From Chitinophaga agrisoli (GTDB lineage: Bacteria; Bacteroidota; Bacteroidia; Chitinophagales; Chitinophagaceae), in contig NZ_VUOC01000002.1 of the NCBI RefSeq assembly GCF_008386695.1, forward strand, positions 186,001 to 250,000: a stretch of DNA of 64,000 nucleotides, read 5' to 3'. Under the pieces are notes generated by a model. The model was not told the origin of the DNA, made no database searches, and was given only the letters and a program-made list of their open reading frames with translations. A program made the translations under genes and the position numbers. Position 1 is the stretch's first letter, and each line of letters begins with the position of its first letter. This document shows, in pieces, positions 52,071 through 60,378 of this stretch.

Positions 52071-52887
52071 AAGCCGTCTTTTTCAGGTTCGCGGTTTTAA
52101 TGGCCTGCAGGCGGTCCATTTCGTGTTGCAGTTCGTCCAGTTCCGGGATGTTAAAATCCCTTTCCAGCAATACGGGCACATCCCGGTTAAGGCGCTGTAT
52201 GGTATAGGTAAAAAGATCGTATACGGGGTCTATAATGGCTTCGCCATGGGTATCAATGATCAGGTCATCAGCTACCTGTTCATGCCCGGCCATATGAATA
52301 TAAGCCACCTTATCCATCGGCAGCTGATCAATAAATGCTTTGGCGTTGTAATGATGATTGAATGCGTTTACATATACATTGTTCACATCCAGCAGCAGAT
52401 CACAGCCCGCCTCTTCCAGCACCGCGTTGATAAAGGCGATCTCCGTGAGCTCCGGCGCTACCGGCGTATAATAGCTTACGATCTCTATGGCTATCTTCCG
52501 CTCCAGGAAATCCTGTACCTGGCGGATGCGGCGGCTTACATGATGCACAGCGTCTGCTGTAAAAGGGATGGGCAGCAGGTCGTACAGGTGCGCGTTATCG
52601 CATTTGGAATAGCTGAGGTGCTCAGAATACAGCTGCACATTGTTTTCCTGCAGGAAGCATTTTACTTTTTGCAGGAAATCGAGGTCCAGCTCATCCGGGC
52701 TGCCTACAGACAGGGAAAGGCCATGGGTATACAGGGGATACTTTTCCAGGGCCTGGTTAAACAGCTTTTTCCAGTAACCTCCCACGCCTATCCAGTTCTC
52801 CGGCGCCACTTCAATAAAAGCCGGATTGAAAGACGGACTTTGCAGCAAGTTAACCGCAAAATCTTTTCTGAAACCAATACCTACCAT
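52057..52887 (-). CDS. Multinuclear iron-dependent oxidase, DUF692/MNIO (HvfB/BufB-like)
   Basis: TIM-barrel enzyme of the MNIO family (relatives: MbnB, TglH, ChrH, HvfB), which uses clustered iron and O2 to turn peptide cysteines into heterocycles. The 276-residue product is of normal length and has the expected ligand blocks in order: FIEVAPENW (about 24-32), THGLSLSVG (about 54-62), YSEHLSYS (about 87-94), KIAIEIVSYY, LLLDVNNVYVNA, YIHMAGHEQ, IDTHGEAI and LLERDFNIP. The usual lEN.S.Y block reads IEIVSYY, with Ile for the common Asn. It stands between the precursor-peptide gene and the HvfC-like gene. Confidence 0.9.
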   Translation of the reverse strand: MVGIGFRKDFAVNLLQSPSFNPAFIEVAPENWIGVGGYWKKLFNQALEKYPLYTHGLSLSVGSPDELDLDFLQKVKCFLQENNVQLYSEHLSYSKCDNAHLYDLLPIPFTADAVHHVSRRIRQVQDFLERKIAIEIVSYYTPVAPELTEIAFINAVLEEAGCDLLLDVNNVYVNAFNHHYNAKAFIDQLPMDKVAYIHMAGHEQVADDLIIDTHGEAIIDPVYDLFTYTIQRLNRDVPVLLERDFNIPELDELQHEMDRLQAIKTANLKKTAYVIA

Positions 52888-52914
52888 GAGGAGTACTTTA
52901 AGATGACTAATAGG

Positions 52915-52990
52915 CTGTTAGCCTTTAGCTATTAGCTTTTAGCGCTATGCTGTAAGCGGCTAAAGGCTAATAGCTAAAAGCCAATAGCTA
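52915..52990. repeat. Imperfect inverted repeat, TTAGC-rich
   Basis: Arms of about 27 bases, CCTTTAGCTATTAGC-type at 52918-52945 and its near complement at 52955-52982, in the gap between the HvfA-like and HvfB-like genes. It could form a stable RNA hairpin that sets precursor above enzyme levels. A related TTTTAGC/GTTAGC run occurs at 3231-3251 between fau and bioD. Confidence 0.6.
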
Positions 52991-52996
52991 TTTTTA

Positions 52997-53335
52997 TTAT
53001 TTTCCTGCAGCCTTCGGTTTAGCATTGGCGCTGTCTTTTTTCTTCTTATCGCCGGACTTCTTTTTATCGCCACATTTACCTTCACCGCATTTACCTTCGC
53101 CGCATTTGCCATCTTTCCCTTTTTTCATGGAAGCGGAGTCTTTCTTTTCGCCACAAGCCAGTTCCAGGCTGCGCGCATGGCTGCCGCCATCCATCAGGCG
53201 GGCGCGTACGGCTTCGCCGCTGCCCAGGTTATTGAAGCTGAAAAGGTCTGCAGCGTTTGCATTAAGGTTAGCAGTGGCCAATAGGGCGCCGGCCACCAGG
53301 GAGCCAGTGAGGAGTACTTTCTTTTTGTTGTTCAT
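52997..53335 (-). CDS. HvfA/BufA-like secreted Cys-rich precursor peptide
   Basis: A 112-residue RiPP precursor candidate. A clear signal peptide (KKKVLLTGSLVAGALLATANL, cleavage after ANA near residue 28) is followed by a short spacer and a Lys/Gly/Cys core with three tandem GKCG units: DGKCG, EGKCG, EGKCG (Cys77, Cys82, Cys87). A further Cys61 lies in ELACGEKK. EGKCG is the motif modified by MNIO enzymes in HvfA-type peptides; in that family the modified Cys bind copper. The end is highly basic (KKKSGDKKKKDSANAKPKAAGK in two parts: KKKSGDKKKK, DSANAKPKAAGK). It precedes the HvfB- and HvfC-like genes, the standard order. Confidence 0.88.
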   Translation of the reverse strand: MNNKKKVLLTGSLVAGALLATANLNANAADLFSFNNLGSGEAVRARLMDGGSHARSLELACGEKKDSASMKKGKDGKCGEGKCGEGKCGDKKKSGDKKKKDSANAKPKAAGK

Positions 53336-53382
53336 TGTTGTCAGTTTTATAAGTGAATAGATGTCTTCACGATATAGTCGGC

Positions 53383-53392
53383 ACGGTTACCA
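53383..53392 (-). promoter_or_regulatory. ACGGTTACCA box upstream of the HvfA-like gene
   Basis: On the minus strand TGGTAACCGT lies 48-57 bases before the ATG, followed by ACTATATCGTG. The same 10-mer is found upstream of FecR at 39294. A possible -35 for the ECF sigma factor encoded just upstream; inference. Confidence 0.35.
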
Positions 53393-53421
53393 ACCTGACA
53401 CAAATACCAAAAATATAAGGC

Positions 53422-53706
53422 TTATTTTTTTTCCAGGCTGTCGATGATCCTCTGTTTAAGGGCGGTAACATCCTGTTCTGCCGGTTCCTGGGCGTGTTGA
53501 TGCGTATGGTGCAGCTCAATCATCAGCCTATCCAGCAGCCTGCTATGTTTTCTATAGCGGTGGCAAAAACCGCAGATGCCGGCATGCATGAATAATCTTA
53601 TCTTATCAATAGGGGATAATCTAAAGTACAGCTCTTTTTCTATGAGCCCGGTTGCTTTACTACAGGAAAGCAGCAATATGTGTAACACGCTCTTCAGCAT
53701 CTTCAT
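53422..53706 (-). CDS. Small putative zinc-type anti-sigma factor
   Basis: A 94-residue protein directly after an ECF sigma gene (6-base gap). It has a His-x3-Cys-x2-Cys centre (HAGICGFC, about residues 41-48) as in the zinc-binding anti-sigma domain, preceded by RLSPIDKIRLFMHA, where such proteins contact sigma. The tail carries a His-rich HHTHQHAQ, which could bind metal. Anti-sigma function is inferred from position and the Cys/His pattern; it lacks a membrane segment. Confidence 0.7.
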   Translation of the reverse strand: MKMLKSVLHILLLSCSKATGLIEKELYFRLSPIDKIRLFMHAGICGFCHRYRKHSRLLDRLMIELHHTHQHAQEPAEQDVTALKQRIIDSLEKK

Positions 53707-53712
53707 GATCTA

Positions 53713-54297
53713 CTACTTTTTAAACCAATTGTTTTCCAGGCATGCCCTTAACTGCAGCTTGGCACGGTGTAAGATCTGCCAGAAATTAGACGGTGTGATC
53801 TGCAAATCCTTACAAATTTCCTTACCATCCTTTTGTTCCAGGTATTTTAGTGATACTGCGGCCAGCCAGGAGCCGGGCAGCAGATGCATACAGTGTTCCA
53901 AGATCTTCCTGAAATCCGGGTTGTCCAGCAGCTGGGTATCAGCGGCAGGCCATTCCTGGGGCCGCCTGTCCTTGTACCATTCCCCATCGCTGTTAAAGAA
54001 GAACGATAAGCCGCTCTCCGCTTCATTCTGCACCGGGTTGCGGAATTCCTTCCGGAAATGGTCAATGATCTTGTGGTTCAGGATAGAAAAGAGCCAGGTC
54101 TTAGGCGAGCTTTCCTGTTTAAATTTATCGAATGATTGTAATGCAGCCAAAAAACTATCTTGTACCAGGTCCTCCGCCAGCGCCTTATCGGCGGTTTTGT
54201 AGTGAGCCCAGGCAAACATGCTTTCCGCATACAATTGTACCCATTCCTGGATGATAGTGTTACTATCTCCCTTTAGCGCTTCTTTTGCTGCATTCAT
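53713..54297 (-). CDS. ECF sigma factor of the HvfA-D-like unit
   Basis: A 194-residue ECF sigma factor: region 2 (WVQLYAESMFAWAHYKTAD, LAEDLVQDSFLAALQSFDKFK, PKTWLFSILNHKIIDHFRKE) and region 4 (LLPGSWLAAVSLKYLEQKDGKEICKDLQITPSNFWQILHRAKLQL). The long linker with NSDGEWYKDRRPQEWP fits the group that includes regulators of metal stress. I chose ATG 54297 since the longer frame would begin upstream of the TACTTTTG promoter element. It heads the leftward set sigma, anti-sigma, HvfA-, B-, C-, D-like and KirBac genes. Confidence 0.9.
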   Translation of the reverse strand: MNAAKEALKGDSNTIIQEWVQLYAESMFAWAHYKTADKALAEDLVQDSFLAALQSFDKFKQESSPKTWLFSILNHKIIDHFRKEFRNPVQNEAESGLSFFFNSDGEWYKDRRPQEWPAADTQLLDNPDFRKILEHCMHLLPGSWLAAVSLKYLEQKDGKEICKDLQITPSNFWQILHRAKLQLRACLENNWFKK

Positions 54298-54312
54298 ATA
54301 AAGTAGGTATGG

Positions 54313-54320
54313 CAAAAGTA
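54313..54320 (-). promoter_or_regulatory. -7 element for the sigma gene at 54297
   Basis: TACTTTTG matches TAnnTTTG and ends 15 bases before the ATG. No TTTG at -33. Confidence 0.45.
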
Positions 54321-54473
54321 GCAATATTATGGATATATGAATGTATAAATATATATTCCTTGGCGTCTGATCATCAACTAGTTAACTACAGACCGGTTTT
54401 TCCGGATGAGCGATGGTAAGTTAATTCTTTATTCTGCCCCTGAAATGGTATAATTCCTGCACCCTCCCCTTAC

Positions 54474-56180
54474 ATGAGATACTTTGTAATGGCAACCGAT
54501 TATGACGGCACCCTGGCCCTGCACGGGGGCGTTAGCGACGAGGTGGTGGAATCCCTCAAAGCCCTGAAGGCCAGCGGCCGCACCATTATACTGGTCACTG
54601 GCCGGGAGCTGGATGAGCTCAAGACCCTTTTTCCCGCCCATGCGGTCTTTGACCTCATCGTGGCGGAGAATGGCGCCCTCATCTACAACCCGGCCACCCT
54701 GCAGGAAACCGCCCTGGGCGATCCGCCGCCGGAGGCCTTTATAAAGGAGCTGCAACAGCGCGGGGTACAGCCCCTCTCTGCCGGACGCGTGATCGTGGCC
54801 ACCTGGGAGCCCCACCAGGCTACTGTACTGGAGGTCATCAAACAATTCGGGATCGAGCGCCAGATCATCTTTAACAAGGGCGCGGTGATGATCCTGCCGC
54901 CCGGTATTAATAAGTCCAAAGGACTGGACGCCGCCCTGGCCCAGCTGGGCTTTTCCATGCATAATGTGGTTGCCGTGGGCGATGCGGAAAATGATACCGC
55001 TATGCTGCAGGTGGCGGAGTGCGCGGTGAGCGTATCCAATGCCCTGCCCGCCCTGCAAAAGATCAGTGACTGGATCACGCCCGGCGATCATGGTACCGGC
55101 GTTATGCAATTAGCGGCCAAAATGCGGGAAAACGACCTGCTGGTGCTGGACCCTATCCTGCACCGGCACTACCTGCCCATGGGCGACCGTTTTGACAATA
55201 CGCCTTTTCAATTAAGCCCGTATGGCAGCAGTATTATCCTGGCCGGTACCAGTGGGGGCGGAAAGACCACATTGACCGCCGCCTTTATGGAAATATTGCT
55301 ACAGCGGGGTTACCAGTTCTGTATGATAGACCCGGAAGGCGATTACCTGGAGCTCCAGGGTGTGGTAACGATTGGCGATGTGAGTCAGCCGCCGGCTATA
55401 GAGCCCCTGATGCAGTTATTGGAAAATCCAGCGCAAAGCGTGGTAGTATGCACGCTGGCCCTCCGCATGGAAGACAAACCCGCTTTTCTGCAACAGCTGC
55501 TGGCCGCCATAATGAAACTGCGGCAGCATAAAGGCCGGCCGCATTGGCTGCTCCTGGACGAAGCCCATCACCTGGCCCCCGCGGAGGTCAGCGAACAGTC
55601 CTTTGCTTCCCTGCAGGCCTTCAGGAACATTATGGCTATCACTACCAGACCGGAGCTGCTGCATGCTACCCTGCTGCAAAAAGCTACTACCCTTATTGCC
55701 GTAGGCGAAGCCCCGCATGAAACCCTGCACAGTTATGCTGGCCTGTTAGGGGAATCCCTGCCGGACCTGCCAGATACGCCCCTGCAGAAAGGCGAGGCCC
55801 TGGTATGGCACCGCCCCTCCGGCGAAGCGCCGTTTTTTGTAAGGACCCTGGTGCCGCAACAGATCCTGCAGCGGCATAAGCGTAAATATGCCACGGGCGA
55901 TATGGGGCCAGCCAGCTTTATCTTCACCGGACCGGAAAACAAATTAAAATTAAAAGCCAGCAACCTGCACCGCTTTATAGAGATCTCCGATGGTGTGGAC
56001 GATGATACCTGGATGTACCATCTGCTGCGGCACGACTATTCCAATTGGATAAAAGACGATGTGAATGATGAGACCCTGTCAGAACAGGTGGCCAAAATAG
56101 AGACCGCAGAACAGGATCCCATCACCTCCCGCAGCGCTATTGCCCAGCTGATACAACAACATTATACCGGCCCGGCATAA
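54474..56180 (+). CDS. HAD-IIB phosphatase fused to HerA-like ATPase
   Basis: A 568-residue fusion. Residues 1-212 are a Cof-type HAD hydrolase: motif I DYDGTL (Asp9, Asp11), motif II LVTGRE, Lys148 region NKSKG and motif IV GDAENDTAML (169-178). Residues about 225-470 are a P-loop ATPase of the HerA/DUF87 group: Walker A GTSGGGKTT (258-266), IDPEGDY, Walker B LLLDEAHH (Asp362, Glu363) and an Arg-containing ITTRPE (sensor-like). The last 90 residues (FIFTGPENKLKLKA, FIEISDGVDDDTWMYHLLRHDYSNW) form a conserved cap in such fusions. Substrate unknown. Monocistronic; it converges on the PepSY gene with a 4-base gap. Confidence 0.85.
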   Translation: MRYFVMATDYDGTLALHGGVSDEVVESLKALKASGRTIILVTGRELDELKTLFPAHAVFDLIVAENGALIYNPATLQETALGDPPPEAFIKELQQRGVQPLSAGRVIVATWEPHQATVLEVIKQFGIERQIIFNKGAVMILPPGINKSKGLDAALAQLGFSMHNVVAVGDAENDTAMLQVAECAVSVSNALPALQKISDWITPGDHGTGVMQLAAKMRENDLLVLDPILHRHYLPMGDRFDNTPFQLSPYGSSIILAGTSGGGKTTLTAAFMEILLQRGYQFCMIDPEGDYLELQGVVTIGDVSQPPAIEPLMQLLENPAQSVVVCTLALRMEDKPAFLQQLLAAIMKLRQHKGRPHWLLLDEAHHLAPAEVSEQSFASLQAFRNIMAITTRPELLHATLLQKATTLIAVGEAPHETLHSYAGLLGESLPDLPDTPLQKGEALVWHRPSGEAPFFVRTLVPQQILQRHKRKYATGDMGPASFIFTGPENKLKLKASNLHRFIEISDGVDDDTWMYHLLRHDYSNWIKDDVNDETLSEQVAKIETAEQDPITSRSAIAQLIQQHYTGPA

Positions 56181-56184
56181 GTGT

Positions 56185-57702
56185 TTAGCGCCTTGCCTTC
56201 TTGCGGCTGACGAGGTACAGTACAAAGCCCAGGCTGATCATCACTACCTGCGTAAACACCCACCACATGGTGCTGATGTCGCGCACGGTTTTGCCGCCCC
56301 AATCCATGAAATGATGTTTATGGAACAAGGCAAAGGAATACCCTTCCGCCAGATCGCTATCATCTACCCTTACGGATAGTTTACCGGTGCTGGTTTCTAT
56401 ATAATACCGCTCATGACGGCGTTTATTATAACCTATTTTCCATACCGGCAACCGTTTATCGGAGAAATTGTACTCATCTGTAAACTTTGTGACAGGCGCT
56501 GTTGTAACGATCTCCTCCTGCGGGTTACCGCTGAAACGGGTAGCCAGGTAGCGGGCATACTGAGCATCGCCCTCCGGCAAGAGCTGTCGGTTGCTGATAT
56601 TAATGTACGCCGGTACAGCGGCGCTTTTTGTATATACCTGCCAGTAATTGCTGCCGTTCATCTGTACGGCGCTTATATTGGTCACCGGCGCGTGTACCAG
56701 CTGCTGTAAAGTATCAAATGGGATATGTAATGCGGCAGCTGCAAAATGATCTGTTACAAAGTAGCGGTCCCGGGTATCTTCTTTTAGTTTACTAAGTGCG
56801 TGATAACATCCGCTAAAGGTCCACATCAGCGTAAACAATGCGGCTACAATGGCGGTATAACGGTGCCAGCGCCGGGCCTTTACCCGGCCGTTGCCATTTG
56901 CTTTTTTGCTTTTGGTGCTAAAGAAAAGATAGATGCCCAGCAGTGCGGTGGTAAAAGCCAGCGCTGTGATAGCGCCTATCACCAGCAGCTTGCCCCGGCC
57001 TAACAGATCCAGCCAGTCCCAGGTATGCAGGTAGCGGAAGATGGTATCAAACACGGCCCGTTTATTATCCATCGCAAAGGCAAAACGGTCCTGCGTGGTC
57101 TCCACGTACAGGCGTATACCATCTTTGCGCGCAAAGGATACTTTGTATACGGGCAGTATGCGGTTGATCTCTTTGTATTCCGGGTTAAAAGCGGTTACCA
57201 ATGTGGCGTCTATCACTTTGGCGCCTTTAGGGTTATTAAGCACACAGGAGGTAGCGGCATCGCAACAGTCATGTAGTGCGCTGCCTGCTGCGGCAGGAGC
57301 AGCAGCCGTAGTGCTATCTGCCACCGCCGCTCCTTCCAGGAATTCCCGGGCCAGGTACTGGGCGTACAACCACTCCCCCGCTGTCAGGATCTTACCTGTC
57401 AACGCGCTCAGGTACAGCGGCTCCGGCTTACCGGGCAGCTGCACCTGGTAAAACCAGGTGGTATCTATATGCACCAGCCGGAACCGGCTGATGCTGTCAA
57501 TATGATGGGTTTGTAAAGCTGTAGCGAGGTCCGTTCTCAGGTGCGCGCTATCTATGGCCAGGGGCGGCAACAGCTGTGTAGCCACCTGCGGACGGATATT
57601 CGTCATTACCGGGTGCATAAAACCGCTGGACGCCCATAAAAACACCGGCAGCGCAATGATCAGCGATAGCTTGCGATGCAGCTTGTAGAGTTGTTGCTTC
57701 AT
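56185..57702 (-). CDS. PepSY-associated membrane protein
   Basis: A 505-residue inner-membrane protein of the PepSY-TM family, found with TonB receptors for iron or other metals and thought to reduce ferric complexes or assist uptake. Membrane segments at about 11-28 (LSLIIALPVFLWASSGFMH), 236-262 (LLVIGAITALAFTTALLGIYLFF), 275-295 (AIVAALFTLMWTFSGC) and 478-498 (FTQVVMISLGFVLYLVS). Between them are PepSY-like regions (RFRLVHIDTTWFYQVQ, YKEINRILPVYKVSF). It starts 3 bases after the TonB receptor. Confidence 0.82.
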   Translation of the reverse strand: MKQQLYKLHRKLSLIIALPVFLWASSGFMHPVMTNIRPQVATQLLPPLAIDSAHLRTDLATALQTHHIDSISRFRLVHIDTTWFYQVQLPGKPEPLYLSALTGKILTAGEWLYAQYLAREFLEGAAVADSTTAAAPAAAGSALHDCCDAATSCVLNNPKGAKVIDATLVTAFNPEYKEINRILPVYKVSFARKDGIRLYVETTQDRFAFAMDNKRAVFDTIFRYLHTWDWLDLLGRGKLLVIGAITALAFTTALLGIYLFFSTKSKKANGNGRVKARRWHRYTAIVAALFTLMWTFSGCYHALSKLKEDTRDRYFVTDHFAAAALHIPFDTLQQLVHAPVTNISAVQMNGSNYWQVYTKSAAVPAYINISNRQLLPEGDAQYARYLATRFSGNPQEEIVTTAPVTKFTDEYNFSDKRLPVWKIGYNKRRHERYYIETSTGKLSVRVDDSDLAEGYSFALFHKHHFMDWGGKTVRDISTMWWVFTQVVMISLGFVLYLVSRKKARR

Positions 57703-57705
57703 TAT

Positions 57706-59778
57706 TTACTGTTTACCAAAACGGAAAGCGGCGCCTACATTCCACTCGCGCGGGTCGCCCAGGTTATAACTGTCGCCATAGGCCGATCTGCTGGCCAGGC
57801 TGGCGTAATATTTATTAAACACATTCAGCGCATTCACCCACACTTCGCAGCGGCCCAACACATAACCGGTACGCAGGTTCACCAGGTTAAACCCGTTGTA
57901 TTGCCGCGTATTGGCATTATCCATCCAGTATTTGCCCAGGCGCTGCCATTCTATGCCCACCCGCAATCCTTTTACAAAAGCGGGATGATACATTACTTCT
58001 GCATTGCTGATGAAATGCGGCGCGGCGCTCATTTCATTACCGCTTACATCGCTGCCTTTTTCTACATATTCTGTAAACGTGTGTTGGGCATTGGTAGCAC
58101 TGATACGGAACATCCACTGCTGTGAAGGCCGGTATGTAACGCCGTACTCCACGCCCCGGTGACGGGTCTTTCCTGCATTCTGGTTCTGAAAAGTACCGTC
58201 ATCCTGCCGCACGGAAATGATCTCATTGCTGCCGTCCATAAGGTACAGGCTCCAGTCTGCATACAGTTTGTTATGCAACAGGGATATCCAGCCGCCTGCT
58301 TCGTAGTTGAAGAAAGTTTGCGGCTGCAGGTAAGGCACTTTTACGCTGTTAAACAGCTCAGATACCTGCGGTGGCACATACCCCTGGCTGTAATTAGCAT
58401 AGATACCTATGCCTTTGTAGTTATAGGTAAACCCTGCCTTTGGCGTTAAACGGTTAAAGTCCGTACGCGTATTAGGCGCGCCGGTAGCGGCAGACGCCGG
58501 CAGATGGTTATTAAAATCAAAATGATAGAAATCATAACGCAGCGCACCTACCAGCTTTAAACCCTTCAGGGGGCTCATCTCATAATGCGCATAAGCGGCC
58601 AGGTTACTAATGCCGGTGGCGTAATCGCTCATTACAGAATCCGTTTGCTGATAGCTGGCATAATTGCCCTTGGCGTCGCGGTTAATACGGATGTAGCGCG
58701 CTATATAAGTGCTGGGACTAATGTCTGCGCTAATGCCCCCAATCAGCTTACTACCCAGCCAACCCAGCTGCTGCTGGTGCTGTGCAAAGAACAAGTAGCT
58801 GTTGAAGGAGCTGTTATTGAGCTGGCCATTGGCTTTAGAAGGGTCATTGCGGTCGTTGGCAATATAATACGCCGGGTTCTGTTTAACGCTGTTATCCCGG
58901 AACAGTGCTGTAACCTGCGTTTGGCTGCGCTCATTCCATTGCTGTATCAGCTGGGTTCTGATCCTTAACGCAGTGGTGCTGCGATAAGTAAAAGAGTAAG
59001 GCGTGGAATAATCCTTACGCGCAAAATGCGCGCTATCCAGGGAGCCGGTCATATCGCTGTAGTAATCAACATAGGTAATGCTGTTGCTCCAGGTGGTGCG
59101 CTCGCTGGCTTTATAGTCTGCGCGCAGTGTAAGCGCTGTTTTATGGAAATCGCTGTAATCGATAGGTCCGTTATGCCGGTTGGCATAATAGCCGCTCAGC
59201 ACCAGCCCCCATTTACCAATGGTGGTACCCGCCTGCACATCCGCGCGTCTATAACCGTTATTATTGCCCTGTATGCTTACCATACCACTGCCCACCGGCG
59301 GAGGCGCTACTGTAATGATATTAACGGCGCCGCCTACGGCCTCTGCGCCGTATAACGAAGAAGCAGGGCCGCGGATGATCTCTATCTGTTTGGTAGCGGC
59401 CATATTCATTTCCAGCAAGGCGTTGTGATTATACAGGCCGGTAGTGCGGATAGGAATACCATCCTCCAGGTAGAGGAACAGGCTTTTGGTGGTCATGGGC
59501 TGGCGGATGCTCATTTCATGCTGTTCATTGGAAAGGCTTACCATAAACACGCCGCTTACTTTGTTCAGCACCTGGTCCAGCCGGTTGGGTTTGGTATCCT
59601 GCAGGGTTTGCGCGGTGATAGTACTGATGGCCACAGGCGCCTCGCTACGCTTTTGCTTTGTGCGGCTGGCGCTGATGACCAGCTGCTGCAATTCTGTGAT
59701 AGCAGTGGTATCCTGCGCTATAGCAGCAGTTGTAACGCCCATGAGTATTATAATGGACAGTAATCCCTTTTTCATCAT
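57706..59778 (-). CDS. TonB-dependent receptor (metal/siderophore type)
   Basis: A 690-residue outer-membrane receptor without the SusC-type N-terminal domain. Signal peptide MMKKGLLSIIILMGVTTAAIAQ, TonB-box-like region ELQQLVISASRTKQKRSEAP, plug with RLDQVLNKVSGVFMVS, IEIIRGPASSLYGAEAVGGAVNIITV, and a barrel ending GAAFRFGKQ. With PepSY downstream and a Cys-rich small gene upstream, it fits uptake of iron, haem or copper. I chose ATG 59778; the frame runs 12 codons further but without a signal-like start. The 177 bases upstream contain CCGGGCGG repeats and no known riboswitch that I can recognise. Confidence 0.9.
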   Translation of the reverse strand: MMKKGLLSIIILMGVTTAAIAQDTTAITELQQLVISASRTKQKRSEAPVAISTITAQTLQDTKPNRLDQVLNKVSGVFMVSLSNEQHEMSIRQPMTTKSLFLYLEDGIPIRTTGLYNHNALLEMNMAATKQIEIIRGPASSLYGAEAVGGAVNIITVAPPPVGSGMVSIQGNNNGYRRADVQAGTTIGKWGLVLSGYYANRHNGPIDYSDFHKTALTLRADYKASERTTWSNSITYVDYYSDMTGSLDSAHFARKDYSTPYSFTYRSTTALRIRTQLIQQWNERSQTQVTALFRDNSVKQNPAYYIANDRNDPSKANGQLNNSSFNSYLFFAQHQQQLGWLGSKLIGGISADISPSTYIARYIRINRDAKGNYASYQQTDSVMSDYATGISNLAAYAHYEMSPLKGLKLVGALRYDFYHFDFNNHLPASAATGAPNTRTDFNRLTPKAGFTYNYKGIGIYANYSQGYVPPQVSELFNSVKVPYLQPQTFFNYEAGGWISLLHNKLYADWSLYLMDGSNEIISVRQDDGTFQNQNAGKTRHRGVEYGVTYRPSQQWMFRISATNAQHTFTEYVEKGSDVSGNEMSAAPHFISNAEVMYHPAFVKGLRVGIEWQRLGKYWMDNANTRQYNGFNLVNLRTGYVLGRCEVWVNALNVFNKYYASLASRSAYGDSYNLGDPREWNVGAAFRFGKQ

Positions 59779-59955
59779 GTATGATTCAGGTAAAACAATA
59801 GGTGTGCCACTCACATGACCGGGCGGTATGGGAATAGCGTCGCTGCATGCGGAAAGGCATGCCGGGCGGAGGCACCAATCAATTCAAATAGTTTACGATA
59901 ACCCTGTGCTGCAGGCAGCCAGGATGGAACATCACAATACGTAGTAGAAAAGGAA

Positions 59956-60324
59956 TTACGCCTGCGGGGGGTGGAAAGGCGCTGCTACAAAATCAGTACA
60001 GGTGTTTTCCTGGAAAACGGGATATTGAATAAAGGTAATTACCTGTGTAAGGGCAAGATGATCGGGATGAAAAGCGGCGCAAATGATCTCCAGTTTGTTC
60101 TCCAGCCGGCGCTCAGGGTTCTCCTGGTCTTTTTTCTCTTCCTGCTTTAGCTGCTTCATCATATGACAGCGGCCATTACAGTGCATCTTAGGCCGGCTCC
60201 TGTTCACGCACAGGTTTTTGGCGATATACTCCTTGTTGAGCTCATATTCCGCAATAATGAGCGCCTTGCTGAACGTTTGGCCCAGCACGCCTATGAGTAA
60301 TAATATTGCGGCAACCTGTTTCAA
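59956..60324 (-). CDS. Small secreted Cys-rich protein, TTG start
   Basis: A 122-residue protein with a signal-peptide-like N-terminus (VAAILLLIGVLGQTFSKALIIA) followed by NKEYIAKNLCVNRSRP and a CNGRCHMMKQLKQEEKK motif (two Cys and His near residues 49-54). Proteins with this K-x-C-xN-x-x-x-P-x-M-x-C-x-G-x-C pattern occur next to TonB receptors in Bacteroidota; a metal-binding role is inference. The start must be TTG (60324); a near-perfect promoter ends 7 bases before it, so the message is nearly leaderless. No internal Met precedes the signal region. Confidence 0.7.
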   Translation of the reverse strand: MKQVAAILLLIGVLGQTFSKALIIAEYELNKEYIAKNLCVNRSRPKMHCNGRCHMMKQLKQEEKKDQENPERRLENKLEIICAAFHPDHLALTQVITFIQYPVFQENTCTDFVAAPFHPPQA

Positions 60325-60331
60325 GTTGCCG

Positions 60332-60362
60332 CAAAGATAATGGCCAGTGCTGGTATTTCAAA
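60332..60362 (-). promoter_or_regulatory. Promoter of the small Cys-rich gene
   Basis: TTTG (60362-60359), 19 bases, TATCTTTG (60339-60332): an exact Bacteroidota consensus promoter. It ends 7 bases before the TTG start codon. Confidence 0.75.
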
Positions 60363-60378
60363 GATGAGAAAAATCAGT

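Noticed and set aside
59779-59955. Cobalamin or other known riboswitch before the TonB receptor
   Set aside because: The leader has CCGGGCGG repeats but I could not find the conserved cobalamin-box sequence or another known riboswitch core.
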